This document shows positions 7,918 to 16,300 of a DNA stretch of 39,963 nt, piece after piece. The position numbers and the translations under genes were made by a program. This DNA comes from Comamonadaceae bacterium PBBC1 (GTDB lineage Bacteria > Pseudomonadota > Gammaproteobacteria > Burkholderiales > Burkholderiaceae_C). The stretch's first letter is position 1. Every line of letters starts with the position of its first letter. The notes beneath the pieces are model-generated. The model did no database searches, was not told the DNA's origin, and saw only the letters and a list, made by a program, of their open reading frames with translations. The stretch is from assembly GCA_002256145.1 (NCBI GenBank), contig NKIP01000031.1, forward strand, positions 1 through 39,963. Reading direction: 5' to 3'.

Positions 7918-7982
7918 AAATTCCAACGTGTTTACCTTTCAATGGGTAAGCGCCCTTCTTTACACATTTCCAAGGTTTACAC

Positions 7983-10739
7983 ATGAAACAAACAAACTCA
8001 CAACGCGGCTTCAGGGTAAGTCCTGTCGCCGCGGGTTGCGCGATGCTGCTGATGGCAGCGGGTGCCGCACAAGCTCAACAAGCCGCTGACAATGTCATCG
8101 TGACCGGAATCAGAGCCTCCATCGAAAGTGCTATTTCGGTCAAGAAAAACGCTGAAGGCGTGGTCGAAGCCATCTCGGCTGAAGACATTGGCAAATTGCC
8201 AGACGCCACGGTGGCGGAGTCGATTGCCCGTTTGCCAGGCGTGACTGCCCAGCGTGACGCTGCGACAGGCCGCGCGAAAAACGTGAGCGTTCGTGGCATG
8301 TCGCCAGATTTCAACGGTGCTACTCTCAATGGCCGTGCACAAGCCTCAACAGGCGATAGCCGTGGTGTGGAATTCGACCAATTTCCGGCAGAACTGCTGG
8401 GCTCTATCGTCATTCACAAGACACCCAATGCTTCGTTGGTGGACCAGGGCTTGGCTTCGACCATCGACATGAAAACAGTTCGTCCACTGGACTTCAACAA
8501 GCGCACCATGGTGGTCAACCTGCGCAAACAAAGCACAGGTATTGACTCCGGTTCGCCAACAAACGGGACCGGAAATCGGCAATCGTTCTCTTATATTGAC
8601 CAATTTGCCGACAGAACCATTGGTGTGGTGCTGGGCTACTCGAAGCAAAAAGACATTGGTGCCGCTCAATCTGACTTCGGAAGTTGGGGCACTGCCACCA
8701 AGTCTTACAACGGGCAAGATGTCGTGGTCCCTAACGGCTTCAACGATTTCAACAAGACCACCAGCGCCAACCGCGAAGGCCTGATGGCCACCATCCAATT
8801 CAAACCCAACAAGGACTTCGAAACTTCGTTGGACCTGTTCACCTCCAAGAACTCATTCAGCGCCAAAACAACAGGCATTCAGGGTGCACTTCCAGGGGGT
8901 GCAGGCGGCTACGATCCAGATGGTGTGCTGACGAACGCAACCATTGCCAACGGCGTGGCAACAGCAGGCACTTACAACAATTTCAAAGGTGTGGTCCGCA
9001 ACGACAACACTCAGGGTGACGACAAACTCAACTCCATCGGCTGGAACACCAAGTTCAAGCTGGGTGAATGGAAGACCGTCGCTGATCTGGGCCGCTCAGA
9101 GGTCACACGCCAGCACACACGCTTCGAAACTACCGCAGGTCAGGCTGGCAACGCCACCGCACTGGACACCATCTCTTGGACCGGTTTTGATGGCAAAAAT
9201 CTATCGGGTGCAAAGTACACCACCGGCTTCAACTACGCCGACCGAAATGTGGCCAAGCTGACCGACGTGGAAGGCTGGGGGGGTGGCCCATCCACCCCTC
9301 AAGCTGGCTACTACGCCTCGCCCACAACAAAAGACAGAGTTGACAACCTGCGATTCAGCGGTGTCCGCAATCTGGATATGGGCATGCTGACTGCCGTAGA
9401 AGTCGGTCTACATTTTTCTGACCGGGATAAAACCCGCAAAACAGCCGAAGGCGCAGTGGTCATTCCTGGAGGTGATCCCTATGGTGCAGTGACCATGCCC
9501 GGCACAGCCTCTGCCACAGCTTTGGCCACCGGCATCAATGTGGCCGCATTTGACCCCGTGGGCACCGTCGGCAGCGTGTACCAGTTGACGCCATGGACCA
9601 GCACCGCGATCCTGAACAAGAACTTCAAGATCAACGAAAAGGTCACCACCACCTACATCAAGGGCGACCTCGAGGGCAAACTCATGGGCCTGAGCTTTAC
9701 AGGCAACGTGGGCGGCCAGTTGGTCAGCTCCAACCAGACATCGACCGGTTACAACATCGATGGCGTGGCCTGCGCGGGCGAGAAAAACCAGCCTTCGTGC
9801 ACTTATTCCACCGTCATCCAAAAACACAAGTACAACGACTTCAACCCCAGTTTGAACTTGAATTTTGACGTAGGCAACGATCAGATGGTGCGCGTGGGTG
9901 CGGCCAAAGTGCTGTCGCGTGCCAACATGATCGACATGGCAGGCAACCTGGACTTGTCTTTCAATACCGGCGCAGACTCCAGCAAACCTGCAGGCTGGAA
10001 CGGTTCGGGCGGCAACCCCAATTTGGAACCTTTCCGCGCCAAATCTTTGGATGTGTCGTATGAGAAATACTTCGGCAAAAAAGGTTATGTGAGCGTGGCC
10101 GGTTTCTACAAGGCCTTGGATACCTACATCGTGCGTCAAAGCACTGTGGTGGACTTCCGCAACTTCATCACCAACCCCTCGGCCTATGGCACCACTCTGG
10201 GCACCATGACCACCCCGGTCAACGGCTCCGGCGGCAGCATCTCGGGCGTGGAACTGTCATTGAACGTGCCCTTCAGCATGCTCGCACCCGCGATGGACGG
10301 TTTTGGTCTGATGGCCAACACCTCGGCCACCAACAGCGCCGTCAGTCTGCCACGTGCAGGTCTGACATCGGCAGACACCGACAAGGCCACCAACCTGCCC
10401 TTGCCCGGCCTGTCCAAGAGCGTGACCAATCTGCGCGCCTACTACGAGAAGAATGGCTTCTCAGTGTCTCTGGGTGCCAAAAAGCGTTCGGACTTCCTGG
10501 GTGAAATTCTGGACTACCAGGACAACCGTCAGCTGACATTTGTCAAGGGCGAAACCTTGGTGGATCTGCAAGCCAGTTACGAGTTCAACACCGGTTCGCT
10601 CAAAGGCCTGTCCATCTTGCTGCAAGGCAACAACCTGACCAACGCAGAGTTCATCCGCTATAACGGCACACCTGACAACGTGGTACAGCGCACCAAGTTC
10701 GGCAAGACCTACCAGATCGGCATGAACTACAAGTTCTGA
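7983..10739 (+). CDS. TonB-dependent outer-membrane receptor 2 (maltodextrin-type, Xanthomonas/Caulobacter class)
   Basis: The 918-residue protein has a signal peptide (about 1-32, GAAQAQ), a TonB box (DNVIVTGIR, about 36-44) and the plug signature IGKLPDATVAESIARLPGV with KNVSVRGM, characteristic of the large receptor class that includes Caulobacter MalA. A long barrel ends in KTYQIGMNYKF. It probably imports maltodextrins or other alpha-glucan fragments across the outer membrane. AAGG precedes the ATG. The halogenase-like and S9 peptidase genes follow in the same direction after a terminator. The upstream region has both a LacI-type and a HexR-like site, suggesting dual control. The substrate is inferred from context. 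Confidence 0.93.
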   Translation: MKQTNSQRGFRVSPVAAGCAMLLMAAGAAQAQQAADNVIVTGIRASIESAISVKKNAEGVVEAISAEDIGKLPDATVAESIARLPGVTAQRDAATGRAKNVSVRGMSPDFNGATLNGRAQASTGDSRGVEFDQFPAELLGSIVIHKTPNASLVDQGLASTIDMKTVRPLDFNKRTMVVNLRKQSTGIDSGSPTNGTGNRQSFSYIDQFADRTIGVVLGYSKQKDIGAAQSDFGSWGTATKSYNGQDVVVPNGFNDFNKTTSANREGLMATIQFKPNKDFETSLDLFTSKNSFSAKTTGIQGALPGGAGGYDPDGVLTNATIANGVATAGTYNNFKGVVRNDNTQGDDKLNSIGWNTKFKLGEWKTVADLGRSEVTRQHTRFETTAGQAGNATALDTISWTGFDGKNLSGAKYTTGFNYADRNVAKLTDVEGWGGGPSTPQAGYYASPTTKDRVDNLRFSGVRNLDMGMLTAVEVGLHFSDRDKTRKTAEGAVVIPGGDPYGAVTMPGTASATALATGINVAAFDPVGTVGSVYQLTPWTSTAILNKNFKINEKVTTTYIKGDLEGKLMGLSFTGNVGGQLVSSNQTSTGYNIDGVACAGEKNQPSCTYSTVIQKHKYNDFNPSLNLNFDVGNDQMVRVGAAKVLSRANMIDMAGNLDLSFNTGADSSKPAGWNGSGGNPNLEPFRAKSLDVSYEKYFGKKGYVSVAGFYKALDTYIVRQSTVVDFRNFITNPSAYGTTLGTMTTPVNGSGGSISGVELSLNVPFSMLAPAMDGFGLMANTSATNSAVSLPRAGLTSADTDKATNLPLPGLSKSVTNLRAYYEKNGFSVSLGAKKRSDFLGEILDYQDNRQLTFVKGETLVDLQASYEFNTGSLKGLSILLQGNNLTNAEFIRYNGTPDNVVQRTKFGKTYQIGMNYKF

Positions 10740-10751
10740 TCACACTGAAAC

Positions 10752-10808
10752 CATCACCCTGGCATGCCGGGGTGATCTAATCAAAGGGGGCCCGGTGCCC
10801 CCTTTTTT
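10752..10808 (+). terminator. Hairpin pair and rho-independent terminator after receptor 2
   Basis: ATCACC…GGTGAT (about 10752-10775) forms a first stem-loop. GGGGGC (10786-10791) with GCCCCC (10797-10802) plus six T residues forms a strong terminator, only 15 bases before the halogenase start codon. Downstream genes must be expressed by read-through or from a promoter within this short gap. Confidence 0.85.
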
Positions 10809-10823
10809 GCAAATGAGTTCAAC

Positions 10824-12335
10824 ATGCAACAAGCAAACCTGATCCGATCCATTGTTATTGTGGGCGGCGGCACCGCAGGCTGGATGACCGCTGCCGCACT
10901 GGCCACCATGCTCAAGGGGCGCTACCCGATCCAGCTGATCGAGTCAGACGAGATCGGCATTGTGGGTGTGGGCGAGGCCACCATCCCCATGATCCAGCGG
11001 TTCAACAAAGTGCTGGGTATCGACGAAGCCGAATTCATGCGCGAGACCATGGGCAGCTTCAAGCTGGGCATCGAATTCGTCAACTGGGGCCGACAAGGTG
11101 AGCGTTACATGCACGGCTTCGGCAAAATTGGCCAGGACCTGTGGACCACCCGTTTTGACCAGTACTGGCGAAAAATGCGGCAACTCGGCAAAGCAGCACC
11201 ACTAGAAAATTATTCGATCACCCGCATGGCCGCTCTGGCCAACAAGTTCATGCCCACCCCGGATGGTGTGCAAAACTCGCCCTTTAACGACATTGCCTAC
11301 GCTTACCACTTTGATGCCAGCCTGTATGCCAAATACCTGCGCAAACTGGCCGAGCAGCGCGGCGTTGTTCGGACCGAAGGCAAGATCAACCAAGTCAGTC
11401 AGCGCCCTATCGACGAACACGTCGATGCCGTGGTGCTTGAGAACGGCAAGCGAATCGAAGGTGACCTGTTCATCGACTGCTCGGGTTTCAGGGGCCTGTT
11501 GATCGAGCAAACTCTGCATACCGGTTTTGAAGACTGGACACACTGGCTGCCCTGCGACCGCGCTTTGGCCGTGCCCTGCGCTTCAGCCTTCACATTCACA
11601 CCCTACACCCGCTCGACAGCTCACCAGGCCGGTTGGCAATGGCGCATTCCACTGCAACACCGCACCGGCAATGGCCATGTGTATTGCAGCCAGTACATCA
11701 GCGACGACGAAGCAGCCGCGGTGCTGCTGGCCCACCTGGACGGCAAGGCCCTGGCCGATCCGCGCCCTATCCGCTTCACGACCGGCATGCGCCAAAAGGC
11801 ATGGAACAAGAACGTGGTGGCCATCGGCCTGTCCAGCGGATTCTTGGAGCCCCTGGAGTCAACCAGCATCCACCTGATCCAGAACACGATCTCGCAGTTG
11901 GTGGAATTTTTCCCCAACCAAAGCTTCAACCCCACCCAGATCGCCGAATTCAACCGGCAAAACCGTTTCCAGATGGAGCGCCTGCGCGACTTCATCATCT
12001 TGCACTACCACATCAACCAGCGCGACGACTCGGCCTTCTGGCAAGCCTGCGCCCACATGGCCATTCCCGACACCTTGCAGCACAAGATCGACCTGTACAA
12101 GACCACTGGGCGTTTGCTGCGTGTGGACAACGAGTTGTTTGCCGAAGACGGCTGGCTGCAAGTCATGGAAGGGCAAAACCTGCCCACGGAAAGTTACCAC
12201 CCGCTGGTGGATCTGCAATCCGAAAACAGCATCCACGAATATCTGGAGAGCGTGCGCGAAGTGATCGCCAAATGCGTGAGCGTGATGCCTGACCACGCGG
12301 ACTTCATCGCACAGCATTGCGCGACACCCAAATGA
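10824..12335 (+). CDS. Tryptophan-halogenase-family flavoenzyme in a sugar-receptor locus
   Basis: The 503-residue flavin-dependent protein carries the FAD-binding GGGTAGW (14-20), a lysine at the halogenase catalytic position (K80 in SFKLGIEF), the family motif W271-x-W273-x-I275-P276 (GWQWRIP) and FLEPLESTSIHLIQ. All hallmark motifs are present, so it could be an active FADH2-dependent halogenase needing a separate flavin reductase; none is visible here. Members of this family are repeatedly found next to TonB-dependent receptors in Proteobacteria (the Caulobacter malA locus, as I recall), with unclear substrate. It follows receptor 2 and precedes an S9 peptidase. A true role in sugar uptake, or modification of a surface or siderophore-like molecule, is not decidable from sequence. 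Confidence 0.88.
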   Translation: MQQANLIRSIVIVGGGTAGWMTAAALATMLKGRYPIQLIESDEIGIVGVGEATIPMIQRFNKVLGIDEAEFMRETMGSFKLGIEFVNWGRQGERYMHGFGKIGQDLWTTRFDQYWRKMRQLGKAAPLENYSITRMAALANKFMPTPDGVQNSPFNDIAYAYHFDASLYAKYLRKLAEQRGVVRTEGKINQVSQRPIDEHVDAVVLENGKRIEGDLFIDCSGFRGLLIEQTLHTGFEDWTHWLPCDRALAVPCASAFTFTPYTRSTAHQAGWQWRIPLQHRTGNGHVYCSQYISDDEAAAVLLAHLDGKALADPRPIRFTTGMRQKAWNKNVVAIGLSSGFLEPLESTSIHLIQNTISQLVEFFPNQSFNPTQIAEFNRQNRFQMERLRDFIILHYHINQRDDSAFWQACAHMAIPDTLQHKIDLYKTTGRLLRVDNELFAEDGWLQVMEGQNLPTESYHPLVDLQSENSIHEYLESVREVIAKCVSVMPDHADFIAQHCATPK

Positions 12336-12415
12336 ACAGGTGAGTGAGTAAGTGAGTCAGGCCGGGCGCGAGCGGGCACAGATCTACCGCGCCTTTTTTC
12401 AATCAGGGAGGAAAC

Positions 12416-14431
12416 ATGAACCCATCGTTCAGGACATGGCGTCAGCGAGCGCTGCAACTGGCGGCCACACTACTGCCGCTTTGGGCCGTTGCACAGACGC
12501 CCCAAACCGTAAAAACAACCGAAACCACTCGGGCCACCCTACCGGTCGAAGCCTTTTTTAAGGAGCCGCAGTTTGCCGATGCCACCCTGTCGCCCGACGG
12601 GCAGAAGGTAGCCTTCAAACTCCGCGTCAAAGACAGCCGGGCCAAACTGGTCGTGATGGATCTGGCCACCCAAACTCCAACGGTGGTGGCGTCGTTCCAG
12701 CACGAATCGGTAGGCCTATTTGCATGGGTCAACAACCAGCGTCTGGTGTTCAATCTGGCGGCCTGGCTCAAACCTGCAGGGCAGCGCGACATCAATGCAG
12801 GGTTGTTTGCGGTGGACGCCAACGGCGAGCGTTACAGACAACTGGCTGAAACCATTGGCAGCCGGGTCAAAAACGGCGATGAAACCAAGTTACTGCCGCA
12901 GTGGACCCAGCTGCTCAGGACATCCACCCGACAAACCGGTGATGACATCTGGGTCACCGTGACCGAGGCCTACGACAAAAAATTCGGCGCTGATTACAAC
13001 CGGGTACGCAAGCTCAACACCGTCAACGGGCGATGGGAGGATGTCGATGCCCCGCAGCATACGACGCACTGGGTCTTTGACGCTCAAGATGAGTTGCGTG
13101 CAGCCACCGAATCGCGCGATGGCCAACTGAAAATGTGGCTGCGCGAGCCGGGCCAGCCATGGAAAACAGCGGCCACCATGGACGCGCTGGCCCGCACCCT
13201 TTACCCCACCCACATGGATGCACAGGGCCAGCTGTACGTCATCAGCGACCAGGGGCAAAACACGGTGGGACTCTACACTTGGAACTTTGAAACGAACAAT
13301 CCGAGCGACAAGCCAGTGCTGCACAGCCAGTCGTTCGACCTGTACCCAAGACCGGTGGTGAGGGATGGTCAGGTGCAAGGCTGGCGGTACACCGTCGATG
13401 CGCCCGTGACGCAATGGTTCCATCCACCAGCACAGGCTTTACAGGACGCCATCGACAAGGCCTTGCCACACACCGTGAATGTGCTGTCCACCGGGGTGAG
13501 CTCCGCATCTCCCCATGTGCTGGTCCACACCTTTTCTGACCGCACACCGGGCACCACGCTGGTCTTCAACCGGGACACTCAAAAGTTCATCCGCCTGGGT
13601 GATACGCGCCCCGAGCTGCGCGGGCAGGCCATGGCCAGCATGGATTTCGTTCATTACAGCGCCAGAGACGGCTTGAGCATACCTTCCTGGCTGAGCCTGC
13701 CTGCGGGCAGCACCAAAAAGAACCTACCCTTGTTGGTGTATGCCCATGGTGGGCCTTGGATGCGCGGACAAAGTTGGGGATGGCATGCCGATGTGCAGTT
13801 TCTCGCCTCACGCGGTTATGCCGTGCTCCAGCCCGAGTTTCGCGGCAGTGCGGGCTTCGGACGCATACACTTTATCGCGGGTTGGAAGCAATGGGGCCAG
13901 GCCATGCAAAACGACTTGGCCGACGGAGCAAAGTGGGCCATCGCACAAGGCATTGCCGACCCACAACGCATCTGCATCATGGGGGCCAGTTATGGCGGCT
14001 ATGCAGCCCTGATGGGCCTGGTCAATGACCCAGCCCTTTTCCGTTGCGGCATCAATTGGGTGGGCGTGACCGACCCGCAACTGCTCTACAGTGTGAATTG
14101 GAGTGACACCACCGACCAGGCCAAGACCTATGGCCTGCCCCGCCTGATGGGCGATTCGGTCAAGGACGCCGACATGCTGCGGACTTACTCGCCCTTGCAC
14201 CAGGCCGCCCGCATCAAGAGCCCGCTGCTCATGGCCTATGGCGGCAAGGACGAGCGCGTGCCCTTGGTGCATGGCGAAAAAATGCGCGATGCCCTCAGGG
14301 CCCACAACCCCCAAGTCGAGTGGGTGGATTACCCCGATGAAGGCCACGGCCTCGTGGACCTCAAGGCGCAATCGGACTTCTGGCAGCGTGTAGAGAAGTT
14401 TCTGAACAAAAATCTGAAACAACAACCCTGA
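12416..14431 (+). CDS. Exported S9-family (prolyl oligopeptidase-type) serine peptidase
   Basis: The 671-residue protein has a signal peptide (about 1-26, LLPLWAVAQ), an N-terminal beta-propeller region resembling TolB/WD-like blades (for example FADATLSPDGQKVAFKLRVKD) and a C-terminal alpha/beta-hydrolase peptidase domain (about 415-670). The triad is visible: S525 in GASYGGYAAL, D612 in GGKDERVP and H644 in DEGHGL. It is periplasmic or secreted by prediction. A strong GGGAGGAA ribosome binding site precedes the ATG. It lies 80 bases after the halogenase-like gene and probably belongs to the receptor 2 operon. Such peptidases commonly accompany this receptor/halogenase pair; whether the substrate is a peptide or an ester is unknown. 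Confidence 0.9.
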   Translation: MNPSFRTWRQRALQLAATLLPLWAVAQTPQTVKTTETTRATLPVEAFFKEPQFADATLSPDGQKVAFKLRVKDSRAKLVVMDLATQTPTVVASFQHESVGLFAWVNNQRLVFNLAAWLKPAGQRDINAGLFAVDANGERYRQLAETIGSRVKNGDETKLLPQWTQLLRTSTRQTGDDIWVTVTEAYDKKFGADYNRVRKLNTVNGRWEDVDAPQHTTHWVFDAQDELRAATESRDGQLKMWLREPGQPWKTAATMDALARTLYPTHMDAQGQLYVISDQGQNTVGLYTWNFETNNPSDKPVLHSQSFDLYPRPVVRDGQVQGWRYTVDAPVTQWFHPPAQALQDAIDKALPHTVNVLSTGVSSASPHVLVHTFSDRTPGTTLVFNRDTQKFIRLGDTRPELRGQAMASMDFVHYSARDGLSIPSWLSLPAGSTKKNLPLLVYAHGGPWMRGQSWGWHADVQFLASRGYAVLQPEFRGSAGFGRIHFIAGWKQWGQAMQNDLADGAKWAIAQGIADPQRICIMGASYGGYAALMGLVNDPALFRCGINWVGVTDPQLLYSVNWSDTTDQAKTYGLPRLMGDSVKDADMLRTYSPLHQAARIKSPLLMAYGGKDERVPLVHGEKMRDALRAHNPQVEWVDYPDEGHGLVDLKAQSDFWQRVEKFLNKNLKQQP

Positions 14432-14496
14432 AATGCTTTTCGCCAGGGTCATCGAAGCGTCCAAAAATCTTGATTGACGGCTTGAAGAGGGATCAA

Positions 14497-14519
14497 AGCC
14501 TGGCTGGTTCAGCCAGGCT
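14497..14519. terminator. Perfect 10-bp stem inverted repeat between S9 peptidase and VOC gene
   Basis: AGCCTGGCTG (14497-14506), loop GTT, CAGCCAGGCT (14510-14519). The stem is perfect but there is no long T tract on either strand. It lies between two convergent genes (14431 and 14575), where a bidirectional terminator would be expected. Confidence 0.6.
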
Positions 14520-14574
14520 CAGAAAACGCCATCACTTCATCCATGATTCCACCTTGACCTCGGGGGCATTTGCC

Positions 14575-14952
14575 TCATTGTGGGGCCAAGATTTGCCCAA
14601 TCCGAATCAAGTTGCCATCCGCATCCACGAGAGCAAACTCTCGAAGACCCCATGCTTTGTTTTCAAGATTTTCCAAACGAGGAATCCCCATCGTTGGCAA
14701 TAACAAGCTCAAACAGGCGCGGTAAAAAGAATCGACATCTCGGACCCTAATGTAACAACCTGCTGAGGACTCAAAAGGCCTCAGGGCCATGTGTTTAAAA
14801 AAATGGATTTCAATGCCCTGACGGCTCATGATGGCGTAGTCGCTATTGAACACGTGCGGTCCACCTTCAAAACCCAATTGGCCATAAAAGGCAACAGTGT
14901 CAAGAATTGAGCGACTCGGCAACACTGGAATCGCCACATCAACAAGAGACAT
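14575..14952 (-). CDS. VOC-superfamily protein (bleomycin-resistance/glyoxalase-like fold)
   Basis: The 125-residue protein follows the bleomycin-resistance/glyoxalase pattern: IPVLPSRSILDTVAFYGQLGF at the N terminus, IEIHFFKH in the middle, GCYIRVRDVDSFYRAC, and a C-terminal WGLREFALVDADGNLIRIGQ. Such proteins either bind a drug stoichiometrically or act as metal-dependent lyases or dioxygenases; metal ligands cannot be assigned with confidence. AAAGGAAAA precedes the ATG. It stands alone between the S9 peptidase (convergent) and the end of the four-gene amylase operon (80 bases upstream, same strand). It may be an unrelated passenger of the island. Confidence 0.85.
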   Translation of the reverse strand: MSLVDVAIPVLPSRSILDTVAFYGQLGFEGGPHVFNSDYAIMSRQGIEIHFFKHMALRPFESSAGCYIRVRDVDSFYRACLSLLLPTMGIPRLENLENKAWGLREFALVDADGNLIRIGQILAPQ

Positions 14953-15031
14953 GAAGGTGTTTTCCTTTCAAATGAATTCGAATTTTTGCTCAGTTTGGAA
15001 ATAGAGCACCCCCGCCGACGACAACATCGAC

Positions 15032-16258
15032 TCACAAGCTGCCTTGCACCATCTCCCAGGCCCAGCCCGCCAACACCCGCCCTTCGGGCAAGGTTTCAAC
15101 CTGCCCTGTCAGGTTCACCGTCACCTGAATGCTGCGCCCGTCCTTGACACGTTGAAAACGAAACACGCCAGCATGGCCAGTGTCCATGATCTCGACAGGG
15201 CCGCCGTCGGCACCGTTTTTCAACGCAGGATGCGTTTTTTTCAGATGAAGCAAGCCCGCATAAAAATCAACGTGCACATACGTACCCCAGTCGATCTCAT
15301 CTTTCTCGAAAAACGCCAACTGCTTGTGCAAACCCGACTCCTGGCCACTGTACACCAGCGGCATGCCAGGCAAAGTGGCGGCCAGCACGGCCATGGCGCG
15401 AAAGGCTGAGCCGTATTGCGCCCCATCGTGGCCGTGCCATGAATTGGTGTCGTGGTTGGCGGTGAAGGTCATGCGGTAGGCGTCTGCTGGATACAGCTTC
15501 TCGGGCTGCTCCAGATATGTGTGCAGGTCTCGGGCATCGCCTTCGCCCCGGGCGATTTTTTTGAGAACCTCGTAAAGCGACCAGTCATAGGTCATGTCGA
15601 ACGCCTTAGCGTGCAAGCCCGGATCGGCCCACTCGGCCAGCATGAACACGGGTTTGATCTGTTCCATCTGCGTGCGCGCCTGCTCCCAAAAGAGCGTGGG
15701 CAGCAAACCCGCCACGTCGCAGCGAAAGCCATCCACATCGGCCTCACGCAGCCAGTAGAGCATGGCTTCGGTCATGGCAGGCCACAGCGCAGGCTGCTGG
15801 TAGTCGAGGCCACAGACATCGGACCAGTCTTCGATCTCGGTGCCGTTGTCGTACAGGTAGCTGTGGATGTCGCCCTGCGCGTTTTTGAGGTACCACTCGG
15901 GGTGCTGCTGTGTCCACACATGGTCCCAAGCGGTGTGGTTGGCCACCCAGTCCAGGATGACCTTCATGCCCAACGCATGGGCCTGCTGCACCAGGGCGCA
16001 AAAGTCGGCCATCGTGCCGAACTCGGGGTTGACCGCCGTGTAGTCACGGATGGCGTAGTAGCTGCCCAGAGTGCCCTTTCGCATGAGCAGGCCAATCGGC
16101 TGGATCGGCATGAACCACAAGATGCTCACCCCCATTTTTTGCAGGCGCGGCAAGTGCGTGGCCATCGCTGTCAGCGTGCCTTCGGGGGTGTATTGGCGGA
16201 CATTGACTTCGTAAATGCTGGCATTGCGTGACCAGTCCACATGCGGAAAAAGGTTCAT
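15032..16258 (-). CDS. Cytoplasmic GH13 alpha-amylase-family enzyme
   Basis: The protein is 408 residues from the ATG at 16258 and lacks a signal peptide. It is a (beta/alpha)8 GH13 enzyme with ASIYEVNVRQYTPEGT near the N terminus, VILDWVANHTAWDH (conserved region I), nucleophile D181 in GFRCDVAG, acid/base E209 in FMLAEWAD and D270 in TANHDTNSW. It probably acts on short maltodextrins in the cytoplasm. An in-frame GTG at 16282 would add eight residues; neither start has a clear ribosome binding site, so the start is uncertain. It is the last gene of a minus-strand operon whose other three members are all exported, which makes its location notable. The exact linkage specificity is not readable. 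Confidence 0.87.
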   Translation of the reverse strand: MNLFPHVDWSRNASIYEVNVRQYTPEGTLTAMATHLPRLQKMGVSILWFMPIQPIGLLMRKGTLGSYYAIRDYTAVNPEFGTMADFCALVQQAHALGMKVILDWVANHTAWDHVWTQQHPEWYLKNAQGDIHSYLYDNGTEIEDWSDVCGLDYQQPALWPAMTEAMLYWLREADVDGFRCDVAGLLPTLFWEQARTQMEQIKPVFMLAEWADPGLHAKAFDMTYDWSLYEVLKKIARGEGDARDLHTYLEQPEKLYPADAYRMTFTANHDTNSWHGHDGAQYGSAFRAMAVLAATLPGMPLVYSGQESGLHKQLAFFEKDEIDWGTYVHVDFYAGLLHLKKTHPALKNGADGGPVEIMDTGHAGVFRFQRVKDGRSIQVTVNLTGQVETLPEGRVLAGWAWEMVQGSL

Positions 16259-16300
16259 GGTGATTGTTTGAATGGATGACACATAGTGGCCACAGATTCC

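Larger units (their letters stand above)
7616..7982. promoter_or_regulatory. Divergent regulatory region between the TPR gene and receptor 2
   Basis: This AT-rich 367-base region holds no gene I can support. It contains a LacI-type site (7819-7832), a weaker one (7667-7680, TGCAATCGCTTTTG) and a HexR/RpiR-like box (7903-7917). It is the only region here where both site families sit together. Confidence 0.6.

Noticed and set aside
12336..12415. GTGAGTGAGTAAGTGAGT short tandem pattern between halogenase and peptidase
   Set aside because: Too short and imperfect to call a repeat element; no structure or known site recognised.
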